NCBI RefSeq assembly: GCF_900177725.1 | Contig: NZ_FXAT01000007.1 | Span: 1 to 64,000, forward strand | Direction of reading: 5' to 3' | DNA length: 64,000 nt | Origin: Paraburkholderia susongensis | Lineage (GTDB): Bacteria; Pseudomonadota; Gammaproteobacteria; Burkholderiales; Burkholderiaceae | Part shown: piece after piece, positions 62,958-64,000 of the stretch | Layout of the letters: the number at the start of each line of letters is the position of its first letter | How positions within the stretch are numbered: position 1 is the first letter of the stretch | Translations under genes and position numbers: made by a program | Notes under the pieces: generated by a model | What the model was told of the DNA's origin: nothing | Database searches by the model: none | What the model saw: only the letters and a program-made list of their open reading frames with translations

Positions 62958-64000
62958 ATGGCAAGTATTGAACTGCAATCAGTCTTCAAGGCTTATGGCG
63001 ATCAATCCCCGGTGATTCGCGATGTCGATCTGTCGATCCGGGAGGGCGAGTTCTGCGTGTTCGTCGGCCCTTCCGGGTGCGGGAAATCGACACTGCTGCG
63101 GATGATCGCGGGTCTCGAAGACATCAGCGCGGGAAATCTGCTGATCGATTCGGTGCGGATGAACGAGACGCCGCCATCGCGGCGCGGCATCGCGATGGTA
63201 TTTCAGAGCTACGCGCTGTTTCCGCATTTGAGCGTCTACGACAACATGGCCTTCGGCATGACGCTCGCCAGAATCAGCAAGGCTGTGATCCGCGAAAAGG
63301 TGACGGCGGCGGCCCGCCTGCTTCAGCTCGAACACCTGCTCGACAGAAAGCCGAAGCAGCTTTCCGGCGGACAGCGGCAGCGCGTCGCGATCGGGCGGGC
63401 GATCGTGCGTGAACCCGGCGTTTTCCTGTTCGACGAACCGCTGTCCAATCTCGATGCCGCGTTGCGTGTGCAAACCCGCTTCGAGATCGCAAAGATTCAC
63501 CGCGACTTCGGCCGCGCGAGCACCATCTATGTCACGCATGACCAGGTCGAGGCGATGACGCTCGCCGATCGCATCCTGTTGCTCAACAGCGGCGACGCGG
63601 TGGCACGCGACGGTAGCGTCGCGCAATGCGGCTCGCCGCTCGAGCTCTATCATCAGCCTCGCAACATGTTCGTTGCGGGTTTCATCGGCTCGCCCAAAAT
63701 GAACTTCCTGCCGGGCCTCCTGATCGAGGGCTACACCGATCGCGCCAGAGTGAAACTCGTAACAGGAGAGACGATTGAAGCGCTGGTCGACGCAAGCGCG
63801 TTGAAGCCCGGGGCGCCCGTGACGGTCGGCTTGCGTCCGGAACACGCGCAACTCGGCACGGTGTCGCAGCATCTCGTTCGCGAGGTGCACTGGCAGGAAC
63901 GACTCGGGGAGTCGACCTATCTCTACGTCGATAGCGGAGTGGCTAACAAGCCGCTGGTCGTGAAGGCACCGGGCAATATGCATGCGACACCGGGGCAGCG
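62958..64000 (+). CDS. Sugar ABC importer ATPase (MalK/UgpC-like), cut by window edge
   Basis: Starts at ATG 62958, eight bases after the binding-protein stop, and stays open to the end of the window (347 residues seen). Walker A GPSGCGKST (37-45), Q-loop FQSYALFPHL, signature LSGGQRQRVAIGRA, Walker B VFLFDEPLSNLD and H-loop VTHDQVEAMTLAD. The C-terminal regulatory OB-type domain has begun (FIGSPKMNFLPG, VGLRPEH). It powers the importer encoded upstream. Confidence 0.95.
   Translation, partial: MASIELQSVFKAYGDQSPVIRDVDLSIREGEFCVFVGPSGCGKSTLLRMIAGLEDISAGNLLIDSVRMNETPPSRRGIAMVFQSYALFPHLSVYDNMAFGMTLARISKAVIREKVTAAARLLQLEHLLDRKPKQLSGGQRQRVAIGRAIVREPGVFLFDEPLSNLDAALRVQTRFEIAKIHRDFGRASTIYVTHDQVEAMTLADRILLLNSGDAVARDGSVAQCGSPLELYHQPRNMFVAGFIGSPKMNFLPGLLIEGYTDRARVKLVTGETIEALVDASALKPGAPVTVGLRPEHAQLGTVSQHLVREVHWQERLGESTYLYVDSGVANKPLVVKAPGNMHATPGQ

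Noticed and set aside
1..64000. tRNA and rRNA genes
   Set aside because: Looked for tRNA cloverleaf 3' elements and conserved rRNA text; nothing convincing was seen by eye.

Overview
The window is GC-rich proteobacterial chromosome, most likely from a member of the Burkholderiaceae (Burkholderia, Paraburkholderia or Caballeronia). This is inferred from gene content and protein style: a VgrG with a DUF2345 tail, a Tat-exported HiPIP, HpnJ, BenD, many LysR and AraC regulators, and an ECF42 sigma factor with DGPF proteins. I see no rRNA, tRNA or CRISPR array. About 58 protein genes or gene remnants are supported, most of them accessory metabolism, transport and regulation.

Layout. 1-4.2 kb: the 3' end of a type VI secretion vgrG, a co-translated putative effector with an HExxH motif, a secreted candidate immunity protein, and a scarred second copy (vgrG scrap, orphan effector tail, second immunity homologue). 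4.3-9.0 kb: LysR, AlaX-type editing protein, two AraC regulators and a cupin. 9.2-11.4 kb: an aromatic-acid MFS carrier and benD without benABC. 11.4-15.2 kb: an AT-rich control region and a GH92 lipoprotein. 15.4-20.2 kb: LysR/SDR pair, YdeI-like protein, serine hydrolase and a frameshifted aminoglycoside phosphotransferase. 20.2-30.1 kb: solitary hpnJ, a methyltransferase, a flavoprotein/Rrf2 pair, an MFS/CGNR-regulator pair and a DHA2 exporter/LysR pair. 30.4-34.5 kb: Tat-exported beta-carbonic anhydrase, an IS3-type remnant and a lipoprotein with five ~80-residue repeats before a glycosidase-like domain. 34.6-39.9 kb: LysR, MFS, N-acyl-D-amino-acid deacylase and D-amino-acid dehydrogenase, a D-amino-acid salvage locus. 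40-42.3 kb: SDR, HiPIP, DOPA-dioxygenase-like protein and GNAT. 42.3-45.8 kb: a strong terminator, a large perfect inverted repeat, and an ECF42 locus (two DGPF/YCII proteins, a VOC protein, the sigma factor). 45.8-50.5 kb: an amidohydrolase broken by a deletion, MFS, LysE, XapX and a quinone-reductase-like enzyme. 50.7-56.6 kb: a complete tripartite RND efflux operon. 56.9-64 kb: a GH4 glycosidase/LacI operon divergent from a sugar ABC importer, with two matching operator-like sites between them.

How it fits together. The recurring design is a regulator divergent from a transporter or enzyme, often with a palindrome in the shared control region (16.5, 24.9, 26.8, 35.6 and 59.5 kb). Three glycosidases (GH92, GH-A-like, GH4) plus a sugar importer suggest scavenging of plant or fungal glycans. 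The most unusual parts are the effector/immunity array at the left edge, the repeat-bearing glycosidase lipoprotein, and the paired TGTTTA-N10-TAAACA sites upstream of the GH92 gene. All functions are inferred from sequence reading alone; no database search was run.
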